Source: Streptomyces zhihengii
Lineage (GTDB): Bacteria > Actinomycetota > Actinomycetes > Streptomycetales > Streptomycetaceae
DNA: 64,000 bases
NCBI RefSeq assembly: GCF_016919245.1
Contig: NZ_JAFEJA010000001.1
Span: 2,638,001 to 2,702,000 of the forward strand
Reading direction: 5' to 3'
A program made the translations under genes and the position numbers. The notes under the pieces were generated by a model. That model ran no database searches and was not told where the DNA came from. It saw only the letters and a program-made list of their open reading frames with translations. Below are positions 45,079 through 52,973 of this stretch, one piece after another. The stretch's first letter is position 1. Each line of letters begins with the position of its first letter.

Positions 45079-46320
45079 CTACTTCGTCCACTCGGCCCAG
45101 GACATGTTCCAGCCGTTCAGCCCGTTGTCGGGGGCGATCTGCTTGTCCTTGGAGTTCTTCACGACCACGACGTCGCCGATGATGGAGTTGTCGTAGAACC
45201 ACGCCGAGGGCATGCCCTTGTCGTAGCCGCCGCGCACGTCCCGCAGGCCGATGCAGCCGTGGCTGACGTTCGCCGAACCGAAGGTCCCGGCCGAGGCCCA
45301 GTAGTTGCCGTGCACGAAGGTGCCCGAGGTGGACAGCCGCATCGCGTGGGGCACGTCCTTGATGTCGTACTCGCCGCCGAAGCCCACGGTGGCGCCGTTC
45401 ATCCGGGTCACCTTGTACTTCTCGCTGATGACCATCTGGCCGTTGTACGTGGTGGTCGACGGCGCGCCCGCGGTGATCGGGACGTTCTTGATCTCCTTGC
45501 CGTCCCGCACGACGCTCATCGTGTGGGCCGCCGCGTCCACGGTGGAGACCTGGGAGCGGCCGATGGTGAAGGTGAAGGTCTTGGCCTGCTTGCCGTACAC
45601 GCCCTCTCGGCCCTCGACGCCGTCGAGGTTGAGCTTGACGGTCACCTTGGTGCCGGCCGCCCAGTACTTCTCGGGACGGAAGTCGAGGCGGTCGTTGCCG
45701 AACCAGTGGCCCTCGACGGGCACGGCGGGCTCGGCCGTGACCTTGATCGCCTTCTCGACGCCCTCGGGGTTGGTGATGCCCCGGGTGAAGTTGATGGAGA
45801 CCGGCATGCCGACGCCGACGGTCGAACCGTTCTCCGGCGTGTAGTGGCCGATGAAGGTGTTCTGCGGGACCAGCGTGGTGAACGTGGTGTCCTTGGCGGA
45901 CTCACGGCCGTCCGCGTCCTTCGCCACCGCGTGGACCTTGTACTTGGTGGAGCCCGCCAGGTGGTGCAGCGGCTCCCAGCTCGCGCCGTCGGCGGATATC
46001 TTCCCCTCCACCGCGGTGCCCTTGTCGTCCTGCACCGTGACCGTGGTCAGCTTGCCCTTCTCCGCGGTCACCTTCAGCGCGCCCGTCGTCGCGACGGCGT
46101 CGGCGCCGTCCTTCGGCGCGATGTCCACCACGGCCTGGGAGGCGGCGTTCTCCACCGTCCCGCCGCCCTTGCCGTCGGACCGCGCGCCGTCCTTGCCGTC
46201 GTCGCCGCCACCGCAGGCCGTCAGCACCAGCAGCGCCCCCAGCGCCAGAGCGGACAGCCTGGCGCCCCCGCGCCTGCGTCCGGTCCGGACCGATGCCCCC
46301 GAAATCGGCTGCCCGTTCAC
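45079..46320 (-). CDS. Lipoprotein L,D-transpeptidase with Ig-like domains
   Basis: 413 residues from GTG 46320, which has AGGGGAG nine bases upstream; GTG 46341 is an alternative. Lipobox LTAC (Cys36) marks a lipoprotein. Two Ig-like domains (~80-270) precede the YkuD catalytic domain with VSHGCIGLRD, whose Cys is the nucleophile; the His in HGNYW is nearby. It forms 3-3 crosslinks in peptidoglycan (meso/LL-diaminopimelate). The layout matches mycobacterial LdtMt2-type enzymes. A paralogue with the same architecture lies directly upstream on the same strand. Confidence 0.94.
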   Translation of the reverse strand: MNGQPISGASVRTGRRRGGARLSALALGALLVLTACGGGDDGKDGARSDGKGGGTVENAASQAVVDIAPKDGADAVATTGALKVTAEKGKLTTVTVQDDKGTAVEGKISADGASWEPLHHLAGSTKYKVHAVAKDADGRESAKDTTFTTLVPQNTFIGHYTPENGSTVGVGMPVSINFTRGITNPEGVEKAIKVTAEPAVPVEGHWFGNDRLDFRPEKYWAAGTKVTVKLNLDGVEGREGVYGKQAKTFTFTIGRSQVSTVDAAAHTMSVVRDGKEIKNVPITAGAPSTTTYNGQMVISEKYKVTRMNGATVGFGGEYDIKDVPHAMRLSTSGTFVHGNYWASAGTFGSANVSHGCIGLRDVRGGYDKGMPSAWFYDNSIIGDVVVVKNSKDKQIAPDNGLNGWNMSWAEWTK

Positions 46321-46558
46321 CGTTGTCGTCTCCCCTCGCACGGCCTGGCAACGCCACGGCCCGCACCCCCGCGCACCTCACGCACGCACAGGGTTCAGAA
46401 AATCACACCGCACGTCATGAGAAGTCCCCTCGGATGTCACCGTTCCGTCCCAACTTCTCCGCCGGGACGGACGGTGAAACCGCTGATGAGGGTGGTGGCG
46501 GCGCGGGGCGGGAGGAGACCGCGCGCCGCGCCGGGGGCCCGGGCCGCCGCGGGCGGGA

Positions 46559-47785
46559 TCAGCGCAGGGCCGAACCGGCCCGCCAGCGCTCCCAGTCGAG
46601 GTTCCAGCCGCCCAGACCGTTGTCCGGCGCGACCGTGCGGTCCTTGGAGTTGACGACCTCGACCACGTCGCCGATCAGGGTCCGGTCGAAGAACCAGCCG
46701 GCCGGGGACTCGCTGCTGCCGCCCTTGTCGTCCCGCAGGCCGACACAGCCGTGGGAGACGTTCTCGCTGCCGAAGGTCTCCGGCTCGGCCCAGTAGTTGC
46801 CGTGCAGGAAGGTGCCCGACGTGGTGAGCCGGATCGCGTGCGGCACGTCCTTGATGTCGTACTCGCCGCGGCCGTCCTTCGTGGTGAAGCCGACCGTCGC
46901 GCCGTTCATCCGGGTCACGTCGTACATCTCGGTGACCACCATCTTCCCGTTGTACGTGGTGGTCCTGGGCGCTCCCGCGGTGATCGGGACCTTCGCCAGC
47001 AGCGCGCCGTCGCGCACCACCCGCATGGTGTGCGCCTCGGCGTCGACCGTGGACACCTGCGAGCGCCCGATGGTGAACGTGATCCTCTTCTGCTGGATGC
47101 CGTAGGACCCGGGGGCCGCCGCCACGTCGCGCAGCCGCATGTCGACCGTCACCTTGGTGCCCGGCTTCCAGTACGCCCGCGGCCGGAAGTCGAGCCGCTC
47201 GGCGCCGAACCAGTGGCCGGCGACCTCCACCGGCGGATCGGACGTCACCCGGATCGCCCGTTCGACGGCCGCCCGGTTCTCGATCGCCCGGTTGAACGAG
47301 AACGAGACGATCATGCCGGTGCCGACGGTGGAGCGGTTCTCCGGCTTGAAGTAGCCGATGAAACGGCGCTCGGGGACGGCCGTGGTGAACGTCGTGTGCC
47401 GGGCGGTGCGCCGCCCCTGCTCGTCGAGGGCGACCACGTCGACGCTGTACTTGGCCGCGAGCCCCAGCCGGGCGCCTTCCTCCGGCGCCCAGCGCAGCCC
47501 GTCGCCGGAGATGCGCCCCGGCACTTCGGCGCTGCCCGCCGCCTCGACCCGGGTCACCTCCACCCGCTCCAGCCGGCCGCCGGCCAGCCGGACGGCGAGC
47601 GGGCCGTCCGGGCCGACGTCCTTCGCGCCGTCCCGCGGCGTCACCTGGATGGTCTCGTCGGGCGAGCGCGGCTTGCCCTCGCCGCCGTCCCCCGCGCCGG
47701 TGCACGCGGCGAGCCCCGCGATCAGCCCGGCCCCTGCCAGTGCGAGCCCCGCCCGCCGCCCTGCCCGCTTCAGTACATGTCTCAC
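46559..47785 (-). CDS. Lipoprotein L,D-transpeptidase, second paralogue
   Basis: 408 residues from GTG 47785; longer frames upstream are not protein-like. Lipobox LAAC with Cys28. Ig-like region (~50-255) and YkuD catalytic motif VSHGCVGLRD. It is very similar to the following paralogue (for example GRSQVSTVDAEAHTM versus GRSQVSTVDAAAHTM, and MNGATVGF, DIKDVPHA, TTSGTF in both). It differs by short insertions such as TTKDGRG. Tandem duplication is likely. The two enzymes may differ in expression or location. It is divergent from glgX. Confidence 0.94.
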   Translation of the reverse strand: MRHVLKRAGRRAGLALAGAGLIAGLAACTGAGDGGEGKPRSPDETIQVTPRDGAKDVGPDGPLAVRLAGGRLERVEVTRVEAAGSAEVPGRISGDGLRWAPEEGARLGLAAKYSVDVVALDEQGRRTARHTTFTTAVPERRFIGYFKPENRSTVGTGMIVSFSFNRAIENRAAVERAIRVTSDPPVEVAGHWFGAERLDFRPRAYWKPGTKVTVDMRLRDVAAAPGSYGIQQKRITFTIGRSQVSTVDAEAHTMRVVRDGALLAKVPITAGAPRTTTYNGKMVVTEMYDVTRMNGATVGFTTKDGRGEYDIKDVPHAIRLTTSGTFLHGNYWAEPETFGSENVSHGCVGLRDDKGGSSESPAGWFFDRTLIGDVVEVVNSKDRTVAPDNGLGGWNLDWERWRAGSALR

Positions 47786-47959
47786 ACAGGCCCAACGACG
47801 GCCCCCCTCCCCGGGCAACGTGGGCGCGCGATGTTGGGACGGGTGCCGCGCGGGAAGACATGACGGGAGGAGAGACGCGGGGCGAACGGCCGGGACGCCG
47901 TCCGCCCCCTGTCCGTGCCCCGCCGAAGGGCGGGGCGACGAGCCGCGGGAGGCCGCAGG

Positions 47960-50236
47960 GTGTCGAGCGCAGCCGAGCAGGAGACGGTGGACGACGGGGT
48001 GCGCGACGCCGTGCCGGCCGCCCTCGGACAGGCGGCCGGCCCGCGGGGACGCCCGGCCGGCGGCCCGGCCCGGCCGGTCTGGCCGGGTGCCCCGACACCG
48101 CTGGGGGCCCGGTACCGGGTGGGACCGGACGGTGCCGCCGGGACCAACTTCGCCCTCTGGGCAGGCGGGGCGGAGGGCGTGGAGCTGTGCCTCTTCGACG
48201 GCCCCGGGCCCTCGGCGGCCGAGACCAGGATGCCGCTGACGGAGCTGACCCACGGGATCTGGCACGGCTTCGTGCCCGGCATCGGCCCCGGGCAGCGCTA
48301 CGGCTTCCGGGTGCAGGGCCGCTGGGACCCGTGGACGGGCGCCCGCTGGAATCCGGCCAAACTGCTCCTCGACCCGTACGCCCGCGCGGTGGACGGCGAC
48401 TTCGCGCTGCCGCCGCAGGTGTACGGGCACGTCCGGGACTGGCCGGAGCAGCATGTCGCCGACACCGTCCGCGACGACCGGGACTCGGCGCCGTACGTGC
48501 CGAAGGCAGTCGTGGTGCACGACGAGGCGGGCGGCCAGGACGAGTGGATGGACGACCGCAGGCCCAAGACCCCTTGGGCCGACTCCGTCATCTACGAGGT
48601 GCACGTGCGCGGCTTCACCCGGCGGCACCCCGGGATCCCCGAGGAACTGCGGGGCACCTACGCGGGGCTGGCCCACCCCGCGGCGATCGAGCACCTGACC
48701 GGGCTCGGGGTGACGGCGGTCGAGCTGCTGCCGGTGCACCAGTTCGCCCACGAGGACCATCTGCTGCGCAGGGGCCTGGTCAACTACTGGGGCTACAACT
48801 CCATCGGCTACTTCGCCCCGCACGCCGGCTACGCGGCGACGGGCACGGCGGGGCAGCAGGTCGGCGAGTTCAAGCGGATGGTGCGGGCGCTGCACGAGGC
48901 CGGCATCGAGGTGATCCTCGACGTCGTCTACAACCACACCGCCGAGGCGGGCGAACTCGGCCCGACGCTGTCGCTGAAGGGCGTCGACAACCGCGGCTAC
49001 TACCGGCTCCAGCAGGACGCCCGCCGGTACGCCGACTACACCGGCTGCGGCAACACCCTGCACGTGGTGCAGCCCCATGTGCTGCGGCTGATCACCGACT
49101 CGCTGCGGTACTGGGTCACGGAGATGGGCGTCGACGGCTTCCGCTTCGACCTGGCGGCCGCCCTCGCCCGCTCCATGCACGACGTGGACATGCTCTCCCC
49201 GTTCCTCGCCGTGATCGCCCAGGACCCGGTGCTGCGGCGGGTGAAGCTGATCGCCGAGCCGTGGGACGTGGGCAACGGCGGCTACCAGGTGGGGGCGTTC
49301 CCGCCGCTGTGGACGGAGTGGAACGACCGCTACCGCGACGCGGTGCGGGACTTCTGGCGGGGCGCGCTGCCCGATGTGCGGGACCTCGGCTACCGGCTGT
49401 CCGGGTCGAGCGACCTGTACGCCTGGGGCGGCAGGCGCCCGCACGCGTCGATCAACTTCGTCACCGCCCACGACGGCTTCACCCTGCGGGACCTGGTGAG
49501 CTACGACCACAAGCACAACGAGGCGAACGGCGAGGGCAACCGCGACGGCACGAACGACAACCGCTCCTGGAACTGCGGCGCCGAGGGCGAGACCGACGAC
49601 CCCGAGGTCAACGCGCTGCGGCGGCGCCAGATGCGCAATCTGATCACCACCCTGCTGCTGTCCACGGGGGTGCCGATGCTGGTCGCCGGCGACGAGATGG
49701 GGCGCACCCAGGGCGGCAGCAACAACGCGTACTGCCAGGACAACGAGACGAGCTGGCTGGACTGGTCGCTGCCGGACGGGGAGCCGGGCCGGGGGCTGCT
49801 CGCCCTCACCCGCCGGCTGCTCGCCCTGCGCCAGGCCCATCCGGTGCTGCGCAGGCGGGCCTTCTTCTCCGGGCGCCCGCAGGCCCCCGACGGGCTGCGG
49901 GACCTGGCCTGGTTCACGGTGCGGGGCGCGGAGATGACCGAGGCCGACTGGTACGCCCGGTCGGCGACGCTGGCGCTGTTCCTGTCGGGCCGCGACATCC
50001 CGGGGCGGGACGCGCGGGGCGAGCAGGTGACCGACGACAGCTTCCTGACGGTGCTGCACGCCGGGGCGGATCCGGTGGACTTCCGGCTGCCGGGGCCGCC
50101 GTGGGCCCAGTCGTACGAGCTGGTGCTGGACACCTCGCGGGAGGAGCAGACCGAGGCGCCGGGCACGGTGCACGAGGGCGGTGCCGTGGTCACCGTGCCC
50201 GCGCGGTCGGTGCTGCTGCTGCGGGTGCGCGGCTGA
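47960..50236 (+). CDS. glgX: Glycogen debranching enzyme GlgX
   Basis: 758 residues from GTG 47960, with GGGAGG seven bases upstream. GH13 isoamylase/debranching enzyme that removes alpha-1,6 branches from glycogen remnants. N-terminal CBM48-like domain (PLGARYRVGPDGAAGTNFALWAGGAEGVELCLF), then the TIM barrel: LDVVYNHTAE, VDGFRFDLAAAL (nucleophile Asp), KLIAEPWDVG (acid Glu) and VTAHDGFTLRDLVSY. The C-terminal domain ends VPARSVLLLRV. Glycogen turnover in Streptomyces accompanies sporulation. The gene stands alone here. Confidence 0.96.
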   Translation: MSSAAEQETVDDGVRDAVPAALGQAAGPRGRPAGGPARPVWPGAPTPLGARYRVGPDGAAGTNFALWAGGAEGVELCLFDGPGPSAAETRMPLTELTHGIWHGFVPGIGPGQRYGFRVQGRWDPWTGARWNPAKLLLDPYARAVDGDFALPPQVYGHVRDWPEQHVADTVRDDRDSAPYVPKAVVVHDEAGGQDEWMDDRRPKTPWADSVIYEVHVRGFTRRHPGIPEELRGTYAGLAHPAAIEHLTGLGVTAVELLPVHQFAHEDHLLRRGLVNYWGYNSIGYFAPHAGYAATGTAGQQVGEFKRMVRALHEAGIEVILDVVYNHTAEAGELGPTLSLKGVDNRGYYRLQQDARRYADYTGCGNTLHVVQPHVLRLITDSLRYWVTEMGVDGFRFDLAAALARSMHDVDMLSPFLAVIAQDPVLRRVKLIAEPWDVGNGGYQVGAFPPLWTEWNDRYRDAVRDFWRGALPDVRDLGYRLSGSSDLYAWGGRRPHASINFVTAHDGFTLRDLVSYDHKHNEANGEGNRDGTNDNRSWNCGAEGETDDPEVNALRRRQMRNLITTLLLSTGVPMLVAGDEMGRTQGGSNNAYCQDNETSWLDWSLPDGEPGRGLLALTRRLLALRQAHPVLRRRAFFSGRPQAPDGLRDLAWFTVRGAEMTEADWYARSATLALFLSGRDIPGRDARGEQVTDDSFLTVLHAGADPVDFRLPGPPWAQSYELVLDTSREEQTEAPGTVHEGGAVVTVPARSVLLLRVRG

Positions 50237-50283
50237 CGGGGGCTCGCGCCGGGGGCGGGGCTGTGCGGTCGAGACGGGGCGGA

Positions 50284-50354
50284 CGGTCCGTCAGGCGCTG
50301 GTGGTCGAGCCCGGGCGGGCGGTCCGTCAGGCGCTGGTGGTCGAGCCCGGGCGG
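50284..50354. repeat. 36-bp direct duplication at a gene end
   Basis: Two copies starting CGGTCCGTCAGGCGCTGGTG (50284 and 50320). The second copy contains the stop and last codons of the following minus-strand membrane protein gene, so the gene's 3' end has been duplicated. Confidence 0.8.
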
Positions 50355-50836
50355 ACGATCATCAGGACGACGACGACCGCCCAGAGCAGGTTGAAGACGC
50401 CGGTGAGCATGGCGAGCCGGGCGGCGGCGGCGCGGGGGCCGGGATGCGCGGGGGCCTCCGGCACCGGGGTGCCCGCCGTGGCGAGGAGGCGTTCCTGGCC
50501 CGGCAGGATCAGCGCGCCCAGGACGACCGCGGCGGCCGTGGTCAGCACCAGTGAGACGACCAGCCAGGCGTCGGTGAGCACACCGAGCCGCGCGCCGGTG
50601 GCGATGCCGAAAACCGGCACGCTCACGCCGACCACCGCGTAGACGCGGCAGATCCGGTGCAGGAAGGCCGCCGTGACCCAGCCGCCGAGCGGCGGCTGCC
50701 CGCCGGCCGCGCCGGGCCCGGCCGGATCGCCCGCGGTCTCCTTCACCGCGCGCGGGAACAGCGAGGCGGCGACGGCGACCGGGCCGATCGCCAGGATCGC
50801 GGCCAGGACGTGTACGGACAGCAGGAACTTGGTCAC
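50327..50836 (-). CDS. Integral membrane protein (DUF2269-like)
   Basis: 169 residues from GTG 50836, with GGAGG eight bases upstream. Four membrane segments: FLLSVHVLAAILAIGPVAVAASLF, a second around ICRVYAVVGVSVPVFGIATG, a third VVSLVLTTAAAVVLGALIL and LLWAVVVVLMIV. Conserved-looking His in VHVLAA resembles DUF2269/MAPEG-like proteins. Function unknown. It is divergent from the PadR gene, and palindromes in the shared region suggest PadR control. Confidence 0.78.
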   Translation of the reverse strand: MTKFLLSVHVLAAILAIGPVAVAASLFPRAVKETAGDPAGPGAAGGQPPLGGWVTAAFLHRICRVYAVVGVSVPVFGIATGARLGVLTDAWLVVSLVLTTAAAVVLGALILPGQERLLATAGTPVPEAPAHPGPRAAAARLAMLTGVFNLLWAVVVVLMIVRPGSTTSA

Positions 50837-50870
50837 CGAGGACGCCTCCGGGACGGACCGTGCAGATATG

Positions 50871-50881
50871 TTGGCTGCCAA
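50871..50881. promoter_or_regulatory. PadR-type palindrome, site 1
   Basis: TTGGCTGCCAA, perfect about its centre, in the PadR/membrane protein divergent region. Confidence 0.5.
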
Positions 50882-50909
50882 TAGATAGCACGCCAAGACA
50901 ACGGATGTG

Positions 50910-50920
50910 TAGGCTGCCTA
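50910..50920. promoter_or_regulatory. PadR-type palindrome, site 2
   Basis: TAGGCTGCCTA, sharing GGCTGCC with site 1 and centred 39 bp from it. It overlaps a possible -10 (TAGGCT) and ends 3 bp before the padR ATG, which would make the mRNA nearly leaderless. Confidence 0.5.
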
Positions 50921-50923
50921 CTC

Positions 50924-51265
50924 ATGAGAGGGGATCCCGTCCGCGGTCATCTCGACGGCCTGCTGCTCGCCGCCCTGGAGTCCGGGCCGAAGCACGGCTA
51001 CGCGATCATCACGGCCGTACAGGAACGCAGCGCCGGCGCGCTGGAACTGCGCACCGGCACCACCTACCCGGCCCTCAACCGGCTGGAGCGGGCGGGCCTG
51101 CTCGCCAGCCGCTGGGAGTCCGTCGGGGAGCGGCGGCGCCGGTGCTACGAACTGACCGACGCGGGGCGCGCCTCGCTGGCCGAGGAACGCGCGTCGTGGC
51201 GGGAGTTCACCGCGGCGATCGGCTCCGTGCTCGATCCGGGGCCGCTGCCCGGGGCCGCCACATGA
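50924..51265 (+). CDS. PadR-family transcriptional regulator
   Basis: 113 residues. Winged helix typical of short (subfamily 2) PadR proteins: LDGLLLAALESGPKHGYAIITAVQERSAGALELRTGTTYPALNRLERAGLLASRW, then RRRCYELTDAGRASLAEE. Such regulators usually repress their own gene and a linked membrane protein or transporter. The next gene overlaps by ATGA and encodes a membrane protein, and a second membrane protein lies divergently. Two palindromes upstream fit autoregulation. Confidence 0.93.
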   Translation: MRGDPVRGHLDGLLLAALESGPKHGYAIITAVQERSAGALELRTGTTYPALNRLERAGLLASRWESVGERRRRCYELTDAGRASLAEERASWREFTAAIGSVLDPGPLPGAAT

Positions 51266-51915
51266 GCGGGGCGGCCGCCCGGCTGGTCGAGGGGCATGTC
51301 GCCGCCCTCGCCGAGGGGCTGCACGGCCCGGCCCGCGCCCGCGCCCGTCTGCTGCGCGAGGCGCACGACGGGCTGAGCGACGCCGTGGCCGACCTCGTGG
51401 GCCGGGGCGTGCCCGAGGGGCGCGCGGCCGAACGCGCGGTGCGGGACTTCGGCACCGCGGACGAGGTGCGGCCGGCCTTCCAGGCCGAACTCACCCTCGC
51501 CCAGGCGCGGGGGACGTCGCGGCTGCTCGCGCTGGTGCTGCCCGCGCTGATCGCCTGCTGGTACCTGGCCGCCACCGTCGCCCCCGCACCGGGCGACGCG
51601 GCGGCGCTCCTCGCCGGGCTGCTCGGGGCGGTCGCCGTGGGCGGCACGCTGCTCGCCGCCGGGGCGGCGGCGATGACCGGCGCGCTGGGCCGGGTCGTCC
51701 CGGCCCCGGCCCGCCTGCCGGAGGCCGTCGCCTGGACGGCCACCTGCATGAGCGTCGCGCTCGCGGTGGGGGCGCTGTCGCTGACCGCGGTCTGGACCGC
51801 CTCCGGCGACTGGGCGGCGGCGGGGGCGGCGGGCGCCCTGACCCTGCTCTCCCACGCCCGGGTCGGGTCGTCCGCCCGGGCCTGCCGGCGGTGCCTGGGG
51901 GGAGCGGGTCGCTGA
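51262..51915 (+). CDS. Permease-prefix-domain membrane protein coupled to PadR
   Basis: 217 residues; ATG overlaps the padR stop (ATGA). N-terminal ~75 residues resemble the 'permease prefix domain' (DGLSDAVADLVGRGVPEGRAAERAVRDFGTADEVRPAFQAEL) found next to PadR regulators. Then about four membrane segments (LLALVLPALIACWYLAATV, ALLAGLLGAVAVGGTLLAAGAAA, AWTATCMSVALAVGALSLTAVW, AAAGAAGALTLLSHARV). Function unknown; it may be a signalling or anti-PadR partner. Confidence 0.88.
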   Translation: MSGAAARLVEGHVAALAEGLHGPARARARLLREAHDGLSDAVADLVGRGVPEGRAAERAVRDFGTADEVRPAFQAELTLAQARGTSRLLALVLPALIACWYLAATVAPAPGDAAALLAGLLGAVAVGGTLLAAGAAAMTGALGRVVPAPARLPEAVAWTATCMSVALAVGALSLTAVWTASGDWAAAGAAGALTLLSHARVGSSARACRRCLGGAGR

Positions 51916-51932
51916 CCCGCAGGACCCGGCCG

Positions 51933-52299
51933 CGCACACGAGCCCGCGCCCCCCGGTGGGCGCAACACCGCGCTCCGCACGGAGTCCTCAGACACCGGAC
52001 GGGCTGAAGCCACCCGACCCCGGCCCGATCCAGCCTCGCCGGCACTTGAGCCGCGGGCTGCGGGGCAGAGCCCCGCCGGACCCGCCTGCGCACACGACCC
52101 CGTGCCCCCCCAGTGGGCACAACACCGCGCTCCGCACGGAGTCCTCAGACACCGGACGGGCTGAAGCCACCCGACCCCGGCCCGATCCAGCCTCGCCGGC
52201 ACTTGAGCCGCGGGGAGCGGGGCAGAGCCCCGCCGGACCCGGCCGCGCACACGGCCCCGTGCCCCCCGGTGGGCACAACACCGCGCTCCGCACGGTGTC
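51933..52299. repeat. Two and a third copies of a ~157-bp intergenic repeat
   Basis: Units start CGCACACG at 51933, 52089 and 52246 (156 bp, 157 bp and a partial third to ~52299). Each contains CGCTCCGCACGGAGTCCTCA, CTCGCCGGCACTTGAGCCGC and the hairpin GGGGCAGAGCCCCGCCGGA. That last part is the same as in the repeats near 34.4 kb. No gene lies in the 407 bp between the flanking genes. Confidence 0.9.
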
Positions 52300-52322
52300 G
52301 GGCCGGGTGTCGCCGAGCTCCG

Positions 52323-52973
52323 TCAGGAAGCCCCGAGGATGCCGCGGTCGTACGCGGTCGCCACCGCCGCCGCCCTGTCCTTCGCGCCGAGTTTGGCGAA
52401 GATGTGGGTGAGGTGGGTCTTCACGGTGGCCTCGCTGATGAACAGCTCCGCCGCGATCTCCTTGTTGGACGTGCCCTTGGCGACCAGCTCCAGCACGTCG
52501 CGCTCGCGGGCCGAGAGCTGTTCGCCGCCCGGGGACGCCGGGGTGCGGACGCGGGAGACCAGGCGGGAGGCGACGGCCGGCGAGAGGACGGTGCGGCCCT
52601 CGGCGGCCGCGCGCACGGCGGTGAACAGTTCGTCGCGCGGGGCGTCCTTGAGGAGGTAGCCGGTGGCGCCCGCCTCGATGGCGGGGAGCGTGTCGGAGTC
52701 GGTGTCGTAGGTGGTGAGCACCAGGACCCGGGAGCGCGCGCCCCTGCGGGCGAGTTCGGCGATGGCCGCCACTCCCCCGCCGCCCGGCATCCGCAGGTCC
52801 ATCAGGACGACGTCCGGTGCGAGCCGGAGGGCGAGTTCGACGCCGGCGACGCCGTCCGCCGCCTCGCCGAGGACCCGGAAGCCGGGCGCGGACTCGAACA
52901 TGCCGCGCAGGCCGTCCCGTACGACGGGATGGTCGTCGACGACGATCAGGGTGATGGTGTGCTGGTCAGCCAT
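52323..52973 (-). CDS. NarL/FixJ-type response regulator
   Basis: 216 residues. Receiver domain with acidic pair VVDDHP, phosphoacceptor Asp59 (DVVLMDLRMPG), VLTTYDTD and LLKDAP (switch Lys). C-terminal LuxR-type helix-turn-helix: LSARERDVLELVAKGTSNKEIAAELFISEATVKTHLTHIFAKL. The start overlaps the end of the histidine kinase gene by 8 bp. Probably controls the ABC transporter genes upstream in the same operon. Confidence 0.96.
   Translation of the reverse strand: MADQHTITLIVVDDHPVVRDGLRGMFESAPGFRVLGEAADGVAGVELALRLAPDVVLMDLRMPGGGGVAAIAELARRGARSRVLVLTTYDTDSDTLPAIEAGATGYLLKDAPRDELFTAVRAAAEGRTVLSPAVASRLVSRVRTPASPGGEQLSARERDVLELVAKGTSNKEIAAELFISEATVKTHLTHIFAKLGAKDRAAAVATAYDRGILGAS

Noticed and set aside
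46559..50173. 1204-codon minus-strand frame across glgX
   Set aside because: Only the 408 codons from GTG 47785 are the L,D-transpeptidase; the upstream part is the shadow of glgX.
51933..52299. Possible CRISPR or transposon ends
   Set aside because: Long direct repeats without spacers, terminal inverted repeats or a transposase frame.
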